Shown here: piece by piece, positions 1 to 7,713 of the stretch | How positions within the stretch are numbered: the stretch's first letter is position 1 | Layout: each line of letters begins with the position of its first letter | DNA from: Ignavibacteria bacterium | GTDB taxonomy: Bacteria > Bacteroidota > Ignavibacteria > Ignavibacteriales > Melioribacteraceae | Assembly (NCBI GenBank): GCA_009773205.1 | Contig: WPAE01000015.1 | Coordinates: 1-64,000, forward strand | Length of the DNA: 64,000 bases | Reading direction: 5' to 3' | The notes under the pieces: generated by a model | Databases searched by the model: none | The model's input: only the letters and a program-made list of their open reading frames with translations | What the model was told of the DNA's origin: nothing | Program-made: the position numbers and the translations under genes

Positions 1-172
1 ACTTGTAGATGAATTCAAACCAGCCGGAACTTATAATTCTCAATTCTCCATTCCTCGCCTCGCTGGGCGCGAGTCGAAGCGGGTCAATTCTCAATTATCC
101 AGCGGTGTTTACATAGCAACAATACAAGCAAATAATTTTAGCAAGTCCATCAAGTTGCTGCTTACCAAGTAA
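1..172 (+). CDS. C-terminal fragment of a type IX-secreted protein (partial, 5' end outside window)
   Basis: The reading frame enters at base 2 and ends at TAA 170-172. It encodes the last part of a type IX secretion (Por) C-terminal sorting domain: LVDEFKPAGTYN, then LSSGVYIATIQA and the basic tail KSIKLLLTK. The same sequence recurs almost base for base at 3043-3214, where the whole domain is visible. Between TYN and LSSGVY lies an extra stretch of about 12 residues (PRLAGRESKR) encoded by a GC-rich palindrome and not expected in this domain. The passenger domain is off the window, so its function cannot be told. In this family the domain directs the protein through the outer membrane and is removed or anchored there. 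Confidence 0.85.
   Translation, partial: LVDEFKPAGTYNSQFSIPRLAGRESKRVNSQLSSGVYIATIQANNFSKSIKLLLTK
53..83. repeat. GC-rich CCCGC-family palindrome inside a coding sequence (copy 1)
   Basis: A 31-nt GC-rich island in AT-rich DNA, containing CTCGC-TGGGC-GCGAG and ending TCGAAGCGGG. It is kept in frame and adds residues to the sorting domain. The end TCGAAGCGGG is the complement of the CCCGC(T/C)TCGA start seen in other copies (31825, 40261, 56254 end). Confidence 0.5.
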
Positions 173-233
173 TTAGTATTTAGTTTTGAGCAGTTAGATA
201 TAGGCGCAAGGTTTAAGGAACTGGGAACAAGAA

Positions 234-262
234 AAACCTCACTGTAAAATGTGCGGCTTTTT
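234..262 (+). terminator. Rho-independent terminator, imperfect copy
   Basis: The stem AAACCTCAC / GTGCGGCTT is followed by a T-run. It is the degenerate twin of the perfect terminator at 3283-3311. It lies 60 bases after the stop of the first secreted protein. Confidence 0.55.
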
Positions 263-360
263 GCTTTGTCGGTAAGTGTAAAAAAGACTTGCCTATTGGC
301 AAAAAAAACTTATTTTGGTGCGGGTATAAACTGATGTAAACTTTGATGAACGAGGCACAC

Positions 361-1404
361 ATGAAACCAAAAATAACTTTTCTTTTAGTTACAGGTTTAA
401 CACTGCTTGCATTTAGCTGCAAAGAAGGCATAACAGATAGCCCTGTTTTAGTGAAATCGCCTCTTGATATGACATGGACTGTTGATACACTTGCTTATCC
501 ACAAAGCGTGCAAACATTAATGGCACAGGTGTGTGCCTTTTCAAAAAAAAATATTTATTTAGTTGGCTGGTCTGGACTTGTAGGGGGAGAAATGTACCAT
601 TATGATGGTAAAAAATGGCAAAATGTTGACATATCTCCACAAGTTGGAGGACATAGAGTTAACAGACTTCTTGGGCTATCACCAACCAATATTTGGGGAG
701 TAGGATATCAAGGGGAAAATGATTTTATAGTTCATTATAATGGTGCAAATTGGCAAAAACAAGCAATTACAACAAAAGGCAATTTACAAAGAATTGATGG
801 CGATGCACCAAACAACATTTACGCAATTGGGTTAGACGATGCCATATATTACTATAACGGTACTAAATGGAATTATGAAAAAGTTAGACTCAAGATTCCC
901 GACGGAGTACCTTTCCGATGGCGTAGTGTTGCTGTATTTAATGGAACTACTTTTTTGTTGGGAGAAGCAATAAAAAACGATTTTGCAAAAACATACATGG
1001 TGACGGGTAAATATAAAGAATGGACGGTGAACGATTCCTTAGATTTATTTTTTCAGGAAAATGAAAAATGGGGAAGAGGTGGTTTTGAAAAAGGAGGAAA
1101 TGGCAAACTTTACTCATATGGAAATTATTATTTTGAATATACAAGTAGCGGCTGGAAGCGGCTACCACAACCCAACAAAACAGATATGGGCCCGGGTTTT
1201 TATGTTTACAATGATAATTATATGATATCGCTTGGACGTGGAATAGGTTACTTTGATGGGGTTAGTTGGAGAAGTATAGATCGGTTTAAGAATCCAATTA
1301 ATTTAATTTTTCCAGACGCATGGACAAGCGGAGATGAACTGTTTATTATAGCAAATGATTTTAGCTCTTGGCCTAATAAAACGATTGTATTCCACGGTAA
1401 ATAA
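361..1404 (+). CDS. Putative lipoprotein with repeated Y-D-G-x-x-W motifs, beta-propeller-like
   Basis: 347 residues from ATG 361; an upstream TTG at 343 is possible, but ATG 361 places a clean signal peptide (MKPKITFLLVTGLTLLAFSC) at the N-terminus. The LAFSC end is a loose lipobox, suggesting a lipid-anchored surface or periplasmic protein. The body contains at least five blades of the form aromatic-Y/F-D/N-G-x-x-W (YHYDGKKWQN, VHYNGANWQK, YYYNGTKWNY, FEYTSSGWKR, GYFDGVSWRS), which suggests a beta-propeller. I do not recognise a named family and see no catalytic motif. It lies between two secreted proteins that share sorting domains but has no such domain itself. Confidence 0.7.
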   Translation: MKPKITFLLVTGLTLLAFSCKEGITDSPVLVKSPLDMTWTVDTLAYPQSVQTLMAQVCAFSKKNIYLVGWSGLVGGEMYHYDGKKWQNVDISPQVGGHRVNRLLGLSPTNIWGVGYQGENDFIVHYNGANWQKQAITTKGNLQRIDGDAPNNIYAIGLDDAIYYYNGTKWNYEKVRLKIPDGVPFRWRSVAVFNGTTFLLGEAIKNDFAKTYMVTGKYKEWTVNDSLDLFFQENEKWGRGGFEKGGNGKLYSYGNYYFEYTSSGWKRLPQPNKTDMGPGFYVYNDNYMISLGRGIGYFDGVSWRSIDRFKNPINLIFPDAWTSGDELFIIANDFSSWPNKTIVFHGK

Positions 1405-1535
1405 ATAATAAAGGAAGGTGCTGCGAACACCTTCCCAATTGCAAATAATTATCAGGCAACCACCTAATTGCAGCAACAATAATGTTGTGCGTTTTTATTT
1501 GCTGTAAAAAATAACAAAAAAGAAGAGAGGTTAAA

Positions 1536-2768
1536 ATGAAAAAGAATCTTATTCTGCTGTCTTTAGTGTTTTTAACTTTTTCGGGGATTTTATTTGGACA
1601 TCAATATGAAATAGGGTTCCGCATACGAAACGCCAACGGAAGTCCTGTTTCTGGTATATCTGTAAAAGTATTATCACTTGATCCATCTACAAATACCGTT
1701 GAAGTATTAGGAGAGGCTGTTAGCGATAATACTACCTTAATGCAAAGCAGGGATGTTAACGCTGGGTTTGATAGATATACAAGTATTAAACAAGGCGGCT
1801 TTATTGCTTCTGATGAACCTAATTACCCGGATGTTGCCTTAAGAAGAACCTATTACTTGTTAATAGACAATAGACTTTTTGTAAAATACGAGTTCCGAGA
1901 AAGTTTGGATTTTGATGAACCATATGGAGATTTTGCAGTTGAGCATGTAGTCGGCTCGAACAGCATTACAGAAATTGTAAATAATAGTTCCTGGTATATG
2001 AGCAGCGGTACACAATTATGGAAAGAGTTTGCTGTATCATTAACAAGCACTAAATCAAATATTAAAATACAAGTGGATGGTTCAAAATTCAGTCTGCCTT
2101 TAAGTGGTAAACAATACAATTACGAAGTGATTACTTTTCCTCATTCATTTAAGGTATTCCCAGAAGAAGAAACGAATTGCACTTGGAGGAACTGGAGAAT
2201 CAATTCGAATACAGTTATTCCTTCTGAAACATTTTCCTTGCTGACAGATCATTGTCCAACAATTTATGCGAATAATGTTACAGCGAAATACGGTAACCAT
2301 TTAGGAGTTAACCTGACTACTAATATGAGCAACAGTACAGTCCATATTAATAACGTTGCATATAGCTGCCCAACTTCCAGCGCATTTTTCTATGATGATG
2401 ATGATAATACGATTGCCGCTTATGAACAAGAAATTGATAATTTCATTTGCGTAATAAATTATTGGAAGTTGAATGGGTCATATTATGGCAATAAGATTAG
2501 TTTTACCTTACCGCCAGCTAATACCGCAAACAGCTTACAAGCTGTTTTTAAGAAAACAAAACTAAGTAATATAGGAGAGGGATTATATTTTGGAACTAAC
2601 CAGAATGCCCCTATAACGCTTTACTGGACATGCAACCCAAAAGCGACAAAATATAAAATTTGGCGTCATGTTAGAGTTAATGGAAATTGGCAGGCAGATA
2701 TTAATATTGCTACAGTAGGTTATGGTGTCAGTACATATGTTGATCAAGATTATCTGCTAAATGCTTGA
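1536..2768 (+). CDS. Secreted protein, N-terminal part of a frameshifted type IX-secreted gene
   Basis: 410 residues with a typical signal peptide (MKKNLILLSLVFLTFSGILFG) and a plausible ribosome site (AGAGAGG) 9 bases upstream. Most of the body is unrecognised; the last 60 residues (ITLYWTCNPKATKYKIWRH...YVDQDYLL) look like a fibronectin type III-like repeat. The frame stops at TGA 2766-2768, but the adjacent frame continues directly into the rest of that module and a complete sorting domain (2765-3214). The two pieces very likely form one gene of about 560 codons split by a frameshift near 2760. This could be real decay or a sequencing error. Confidence 0.75.
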   Translation: MKKNLILLSLVFLTFSGILFGHQYEIGFRIRNANGSPVSGISVKVLSLDPSTNTVEVLGEAVSDNTTLMQSRDVNAGFDRYTSIKQGGFIASDEPNYPDVALRRTYYLLIDNRLFVKYEFRESLDFDEPYGDFAVEHVVGSNSITEIVNNSSWYMSSGTQLWKEFAVSLTSTKSNIKIQVDGSKFSLPLSGKQYNYEVITFPHSFKVFPEEETNCTWRNWRINSNTVIPSETFSLLTDHCPTIYANNVTAKYGNHLGVNLTTNMSNSTVHINNVAYSCPTSSAFFYDDDDNTIAAYEQEIDNFICVINYWKLNGSYYGNKISFTLPPANTANSLQAVFKKTKLSNIGEGLYFGTNQNAPITLYWTCNPKATKYKIWRHVRVNGNWQADINIATVGYGVSTYVDQDYLLNA

Positions 2769-3214
2769 AACAAGGTATCGAAATTGAGTACGATGTGAGA
2801 GCCGATTCTGCAGATTATTATACACAAGACCCCTATTGGTCAAAAGTATATGGCTCATTATATTCCATATATAACGATCCATTGGCACAAAATATTTTAA
2901 CAGAAAGCGAAGTTCCATCAGATTACTCAATTAGCAATTATCCAAATCCATTCAACCCAACAACAACAATCAGCTATCAATTGCCAAAGGATGGAATGGT
3001 TACAATAAAAATTTATGATGTGTTAGGAAAAGAAGTGGCAACACTTGTAGATGAATTCAAACCAGCCGGAACTTATAATTCTCGATTCTCCATTCCTCGC
3101 CTCGCTGGGCGCGAGTCGAAGCGGGTCAATTCTCAATTATCCAGCGGAGTTTACATAGCAACAATACAAGCAAATAATTTTAGCAAGTCAATCAAGCTGC
3201 TGCTTACTAAGTAA
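2765..3214 (+). CDS. C-terminal part of the frameshifted type IX-secreted protein (sorting domain)
   Basis: This ORF starts at an internal TTG and has no signal peptide, so it is probably not translated alone. It begins with the end of a fibronectin-like module (IEIEYDVRAD) and then carries the Ignavibacteria-type sorting domain: YPNPFNPTTTISYQLP, VTIKIYDVLGKEVATLV and the terminal SGVYIATIQA...LLLTK. From 3043 on it is a near-identical copy of the window's first 172 bases, including the unusual insert PRLAGRESKR. Near-identity at DNA level between two sorting domains points to recent duplication or gene conversion. Confidence 0.7.
   Translation: MKQGIEIEYDVRADSADYYTQDPYWSKVYGSLYSIYNDPLAQNILTESEVPSDYSISNYPNPFNPTTTISYQLPKDGMVTIKIYDVLGKEVATLVDEFKPAGTYNSRFSIPRLAGRESKRVNSQLSSGVYIATIQANNFSKSIKLLLTK
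3095..3125. repeat. GC-rich CCCGC-family palindrome inside a coding sequence (copy 2)
   Basis: Same 31-nt island as at 53-83, carried along in the duplicated sorting domain and again in frame. Confidence 0.5.
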
Positions 3215-3282
3215 TTAGTGGTTAGTAGTTAGTATTGAGTAGTTAGATATAGGCGCAAGATTTAAGGAACTAAGAACAAGAG

Positions 3283-3311
3283 AAGCCGCACTGTAAAACG
3301 TGCGGCTTTTT
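3283..3311 (+). terminator. Rho-independent terminator
   Basis: Perfect 9-bp stem AAGCCGCAC / GTGCGGCTT around an 8-base loop, followed by TTT. It ends transcription of the secreted-protein gene. Confidence 0.85.
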
Positions 3312-3533
3312 GCTTATTTACAAATTCTGCATCCTTGCTACGCATCGTAATTTATAGAAGAAAGAACACGCCTCCGCAATAAATATTTTCATCGAATAAG
3401 AGAACTGTTAATCGGTGTGTCCTTCAGCATCTCAATATTTCTTGTAAGATAGCGGCCTGTTCAATGAGCTGTTTTTAGGTTGTATGCAAAGCATTCGATT
3501 TTTACAAGCATATATTTTTGAAAACTCTAATGA

Positions 3534-3636
3534 ATGAGCCTACTCTAAAAAGCCTCAAATTGAGTTTTTGCACTTTCAATTTGAGCAATAATCAAAGCAT
3601 TTTTTCATCCGAAATACCTTTTTATAGTAGGCTCAT
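3534..3636. repeat. Family II palindromic repeat (copy a)
   Basis: Ends are ATGAGCCTACTCTAAAAAG and the imperfect complement CTTTTTATAGTAGGCTCAT. A second inverted pair (CTCAAATTGAG / CAATTTGAG) lies inside. Copies b and c are at 36461 and 49021. Confidence 0.75.
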
Positions 3637-3678
3637 AAATACTTATTTTTAGAGGTGCACTAAACCGAAAGTAAATGT

Positions 3679-4683
3679 ATGGCAGAGAAAATACGAGCTG
3701 GTAGAAACAGAACTTTAATTGTAACCGATGCAGAAAAAGTTATTCTGTCTAATAAATTAGTAAGATTAAAAAATTGCGCTTCTTTTGAATTAAAAGACAT
3801 TCTTGACAAAACAATTCTGGGTGATTTATTTGAGGTAATTGAAAAGATGCCCAAACAAATAGCGGATTTGATTGTTATTGATCCGCCCTACAATTTGTCC
3901 AAAGATTTTAACGGATACAAATTTAACTCCCTAAGCGGCGATAAGTATTTAGAATATCTCAGGTCTTGGTTTCCTAAAATTATTTCGGTGCTAAAACCCA
4001 ATGGCTCATTATATGTTTGCGGCGATTGGAAATGTACTTCGGCTCTTCAAAAAGTAGTGGAAGAAAATTTGACTGTGATGAATAGAATAACTTGGCAGCG
4101 CGAGAAAGGGCGAGGCGCTGAATCCAACTGGAAAAATGCAATGGAAGATGTTTGGTTTGGAGTGAAAAATCCTAAAGATTATTTTTTTGATGTTGATTCT
4201 GTAAAAATGAAAAGGAAAGTAATTGCTCCTTATAAAATTGATGGAAAGCCAAAAGATTGGAGCGAAACAGAAGATGGAAATTTTAGAATTACGTATCCAT
4301 CAAATTTTTGGGATGACATAAGCATTCCTTATTGGTCAATGCCAGAGAATACCGACCACCCAACTCAAAAACCAGAAAAACTTATTGCTAAATTTATTTT
4401 AGCAAGCTGTCCCAAAGGCGGTGTTGTTTTCGATCCGTTTTTAGGTTCCGGGACTACATCCGTTGCAGCAAAGAAACTTGGAAGACATTTTATTGGAATA
4501 GAGCTTAACGAAGAATATGCAGTATGGGCAGAAAAAAGACTTATGAACGCAGAAGTAGAAAGTTCAATTCAAGGTTATGTTGATGGAGTGTTTTGGGAAA
4601 GGAACACTCTAAACATTCAAAAGAAATCTGTACAAAAAAATAACTGCAAAGTTTCAGAAGAAATTAACAAACTATTCGAATAG
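3679..4683 (+). CDS. Solitary DNA methyltransferase (N6-adenine or N4-cytosine, class beta)
   Basis: 334 residues. Motif IV DPPYNLS (about residues 71-77) is the catalytic motif for amino-group methylation, and the S-adenosylmethionine motif I FDPFLGSGTTSVAA lies near the C-terminus (about 252-265). The order IV then I is that of class beta enzymes (the RsrI/MboII-like arrangement). HPTQKPEKLI just before motif I is also typical. The recognition sequence cannot be read from the protein. No restriction endonuclease ORF lies on either side, so it appears to be an orphan methyltransferase or the remnant of a restriction-modification system. Repeats flank it on both sides, which is consistent with acquisition by transfer. 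Confidence 0.9.
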   Translation: MAEKIRAGRNRTLIVTDAEKVILSNKLVRLKNCASFELKDILDKTILGDLFEVIEKMPKQIADLIVIDPPYNLSKDFNGYKFNSLSGDKYLEYLRSWFPKIISVLKPNGSLYVCGDWKCTSALQKVVEENLTVMNRITWQREKGRGAESNWKNAMEDVWFGVKNPKDYFFDVDSVKMKRKVIAPYKIDGKPKDWSETEDGNFRITYPSNFWDDISIPYWSMPENTDHPTQKPEKLIAKFILASCPKGGVVFDPFLGSGTTSVAAKKLGRHFIGIELNEEYAVWAEKRLMNAEVESSIQGYVDGVFWERNTLNIQKKSVQKNNCKVSEEINKLFE

Positions 4684-4882
4684 TGTTAAGCCAAAATTTA
4701 GAGAGAAGTGGAAAAGATGATATGTTGCACAATCTAAAATTCAAAAAAGCAATTGCCCATCATAGGCGAAAAACGAAAACCGCACAAGTTATTGCTTCTC
4801 CATCCGCCAAACTTACGGCGAACAAGTTCTCAATTCTCAATTAATGTGTTATATGGCTAATATGAAAGTATGGCAATGAATC

Positions 4883-4932
4883 TCCTCGCCGCAACCTGCC
4901 CGCCGCTTTGCTTTGGCAGGCGGGGCAGCGAG
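4883..4932. repeat. GC-rich palindrome of the CCCGC family
   Basis: CCTCGC...GCGAGG outer arms enclose CCTGCC...GGCAGG. It sits in the gap between the methyltransferase and the barrel protein. Confidence 0.55.
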
Positions 4933-4977
4933 GTTTCTGAAAACAAATTTTATTTATTCGCCTCAAGAGGCGGCGGA

Positions 4978-6093
4978 TTAAAACAAAGAACTTCCGTATT
5001 TCAGCGTAATACCTATTGCTCGTAATAATTTTTTCGTTTCATCTGTTTTGTTAAAAGTAGAAATAGAAATATCATTAATCGGAATGAGTGAATAATCTGC
5101 CAACAAAACAAACGGCAAATTTATTCCAATTTTTTGCAGCGGAATTTTAATTCCAAAGCCATAACGGAATAGTGGTTCGGCTCTATCATAAATTATCCAA
5201 TACTCAGGTGTTTGAAAAAAACCTGCTCGTGCAGCGAAGATTTCTTTAATTGTAAATTCTGCGCCTAAGCCCCAGTAATCTACATCCGTTCTTTCTCTTT
5301 TTAATGGATTTGCAAGCCATTTATACTGTCCGGTTACTACCGCTTCAATATCGCTGGAGCCGGAAGAATTGCGAAGCTCGGTTTCAAATGCAAAGCCGAG
5401 CTTTAAATATTTTGGCAGGCGGATATATCTATAATTTTTTACTAAAAGATTATCCATCTCTTTGTAATCTGTCCCAAAGTTTTGCAATGCGGCGCCAAAG
5501 TTGAGATTGAAATTATTTTTTGCATCATTCTCATTTAGTTCAATTGAATACAAAGCTCCAATATCAAAAAGAAGTGCGCTTTTTGAATCTAATCCGGTTA
5601 CGGTTCCAGGAGCGCTTGTTCTCGAATGTCCGAATAACTTTGCGCTAACGCCAAAAGTTAAATTGCTCGTTATGTTTTTTGAAATAGACAAAGACAAAGT
5701 TTGATTTGCATCTTCTATAGTTTCGGTTGGTGAAAAAACATTAAACGAAGTTAAACCGCTGGTAAATTGACTGTATGCAATTCCTATTACAGCGAAAGAT
5801 GAATTTAATACTGCGCCTGCTGTAGAAAATTGATATCTCTTTGCAAGTTCATTCCAGTTTTGGTAACGAATGTTATAGAACAATCCTGTTTTACTTTTAG
5901 CATTCAAGTTTGCTGGGTTTTCGATGAACGAAGCAAAGCTGTTTCGGTTGGCTACAAAAGATTCACCCATTACAATGCTAGCCGGATTAGTTGTAACATC
6001 AAGAGACGTGTTTTTATAAGTATAGCTGTCAAAGTAAGATTGTGCATTAACGGTAAATGCGAGTAAGACAAAAATTGGAAAGGTTCTTTTCAT
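4978..6093 (-). CDS. PorV/UPF0164-like outer membrane barrel protein
   Basis: 371 residues with a signal peptide (MKRTFPIFVLLAFTVNAQS). The early stretch MGESFVANRNSFASFIENPANL matches the 'G...A....A...NPA.L' start of FadL/PorV/UPF0164 barrels. The rest alternates glycine and aromatic residues and ends in F, as outer membrane beta-barrels do. PorV-like proteins take part in type IX secretion and PorQ-like ones are related; which of these this is cannot be settled by reading. It follows the serine hydrolase gene with a 2-base gap and is probably cotranscribed with it. Confidence 0.7.
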   Translation of the reverse strand: MKRTFPIFVLLAFTVNAQSYFDSYTYKNTSLDVTTNPASIVMGESFVANRNSFASFIENPANLNAKSKTGLFYNIRYQNWNELAKRYQFSTAGAVLNSSFAVIGIAYSQFTSGLTSFNVFSPTETIEDANQTLSLSISKNITSNLTFGVSAKLFGHSRTSAPGTVTGLDSKSALLFDIGALYSIELNENDAKNNFNLNFGAALQNFGTDYKEMDNLLVKNYRYIRLPKYLKLGFAFETELRNSSGSSDIEAVVTGQYKWLANPLKRERTDVDYWGLGAEFTIKEIFAARAGFFQTPEYWIIYDRAEPLFRYGFGIKIPLQKIGINLPFVLLADYSLIPINDISISTFNKTDETKKLLRAIGITLKYGSSLF

Positions 6094-6095
6094 TG

Positions 6096-7592
6096 CTATT
6101 TCACTTTTTCAAACAAGAGTTCTGTAAATATAAAATCCGGTGAATTAGGAACTTCTATAGTAAATCCTTTAATCTCTGCGTTAAAATTCATATCAAACTT
6201 AACCCAGCCGCGTGTTAAAAAATCATCTTCCCAGTCAATATAAAAAGTATCAAAGTGATAGTGATGTAATTTACCTCTAAAGAGTGGAGTTGGAATAAAC
6301 TGCATAAAGAGTTTTCCATCTTTCAAACTTACTTCAGCTTTACCGTACATTGTATCTTCGTAAGTGCCGCAATATTTTTCAAGTAACAAAGATGGCTTAG
6401 TGTCTTTAACTCTAATATCTTCGCGACGTTTGTTTTCTTTGGCAAAACCTTCTTCCCGCTTCTGCCAATTTTCCAGCATTGTTTTGTTCCAGTCTTTTGG
6501 CTCTTTGTTTATAAAAACTTCTATAACATAATTTCTTATTGCAGTTACCATTCCGGTTTCGGCGTTGCTTAAAATTACCAGTCCAAAATTTTCTTCGGGT
6601 ATAAGCGAGACATCGCTTATCATTCCTGGCATTCCGCCGCCGTGGTTAATAAGTTTCTTCCCGCTGAAATAGCGTATAAACCAGCCGAGTCCGTAATTTA
6701 TAGTTTCCAATGCGGTTTGATTAAACCACATTTCGTTAGATTGTCTCTCACTGAAAATTTGTTTACTGCCAAACTTTCCTTTCATTAATTGCAACCGGAT
6801 CCAATTGGTCATTTCTCTGACCGAAGAGTTTATTGAGCCGGCTGGCGCAACTGTTTCGATTGACCAGAAATCGTTATAAGTAGTAACATTTTCATTTACA
6901 ATTTTATGAGGAAAAGCATAATTGCCTTTAGCCTTCATTTCGCTTATCGTAGTTACACTTCTATTCATACCAAGCGGAGAGAAGAAATGGGCTTTTAGGT
7001 AATCGCTCCAGTTAGTATCTGTAACAACCGGAATGATAGAACCGGCGGCGCTGTACAAAATATTTTGATAACCATATTTACTTCTAAAACTTGAAGCTGG
7101 CTTTAAATAGCGGGCTCTTCTAATAATTTCGTTTGAATCGTATGTAGAACCAAGCCAAAGAATATCTCCGCTGAATGTTTCTAATCCGCTTCTGTGAGTA
7201 ACTAAATCACGTACAGTAATTTCTTTTGTAACCCAAGTATCGTACATCTGAAACGAAGGAAGATATTTGATAACATGATCATCCCACTTAATTTTTCCTC
7301 TATCAACAAGAGTTGCCAACGCCGCAGTAGTAAAAGCTTTAGAACATGAAGCAATCATAAATAAAGTGTTTTCATCAACTGGTTCTTTAGTCCTAATATC
7401 TCTTACGCCATATCCTTTAGAAAAAACGATAGAATCGTTCTTTACAATAGCAACTGCAAAACCGGGCATTTGCCAATCTTTCATTGCAGATTGAATGTAA
7501 TTATCAATTTTTTGAAGTTTATCCTGCTGAGCAAATGAGAGATTTGCAAACAAAAAAACTACTGCAGTTACCAAAAAAAATCTGGTTCTCAT
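6096..7592 (-). CDS. Secreted serine hydrolase, class C beta-lactamase/penicillin-binding family, with C-terminal DUF3471-like domain
   Basis: 498 residues with a signal peptide ending ANLSFAQ. The three family motifs are present: S82-x-x-K85 (in ASCSKAF), Y175-x-N177 (in YGYQN) and H-G-G (NHGGGMPG, about residue 318). The last 100 residues (KYCGTYEDTMYGKAEV... to the end) form the beta-rich domain often called DUF3471. Such proteins are peptidases or esterases in the cell envelope more often than true beta-lactamases. It is probably transcribed with the downstream barrel gene. Confidence 0.88.
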   Translation of the reverse strand: MRTRFFLVTAVVFLFANLSFAQQDKLQKIDNYIQSAMKDWQMPGFAVAIVKNDSIVFSKGYGVRDIRTKEPVDENTLFMIASCSKAFTTAALATLVDRGKIKWDDHVIKYLPSFQMYDTWVTKEITVRDLVTHRSGLETFSGDILWLGSTYDSNEIIRRARYLKPASSFRSKYGYQNILYSAAGSIIPVVTDTNWSDYLKAHFFSPLGMNRSVTTISEMKAKGNYAFPHKIVNENVTTYNDFWSIETVAPAGSINSSVREMTNWIRLQLMKGKFGSKQIFSERQSNEMWFNQTALETINYGLGWFIRYFSGKKLINHGGGMPGMISDVSLIPEENFGLVILSNAETGMVTAIRNYVIEVFINKEPKDWNKTMLENWQKREEGFAKENKRREDIRVKDTKPSLLLEKYCGTYEDTMYGKAEVSLKDGKLFMQFIPTPLFRGKLHHYHFDTFYIDWEDDFLTRGWVKFDMNFNAEIKGFTIEVPNSPDFIFTELLFEKVK

Positions 7593-7713
7593 ACAAATTC
7601 CCGATTAATATTAAAGAAGTTAAAAAAAGCTGAGAGCAAGATATTATTTCTTGCACATTTTATTCAACGCTAACAAACACAAGATCAGCATAGTTTACGT
7701 CTTACGTTTTACG

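Larger units (their letters stand above)
3043..3314 (+). repeat. Duplicate of bases 1-265: sorting domain plus 3' flank and terminator
   Basis: Bases 3043-3214 match 1-172 with only a few substitutions. The similarity continues past the stop codon through the shared 'agttagatataggcgcaag' segment to the terminator, with a small indel just after the stop. The unit copied was thus the 3' end of a gene with its terminator. Confidence 0.85.
3215..3678. other. Gene-free stretch with terminator and family II repeat
   Basis: 464 bases without a credible gene. It contains the terminator at 3283, the family II palindrome at 3534-3636 and a lone right-end sequence of family I (TTTTTAGAGGTGC, 3647-3659) just before the methyltransferase gene. 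Confidence 0.7.

Noticed and set aside
6096..7592. True class C beta-lactamase (resistance gene)
   Set aside because: The S-x-x-K and Y-x-N motifs are shared by many penicillin-binding-type hydrolases, and the DUF3471-like tail and chromosomal context argue for a general hydrolase.
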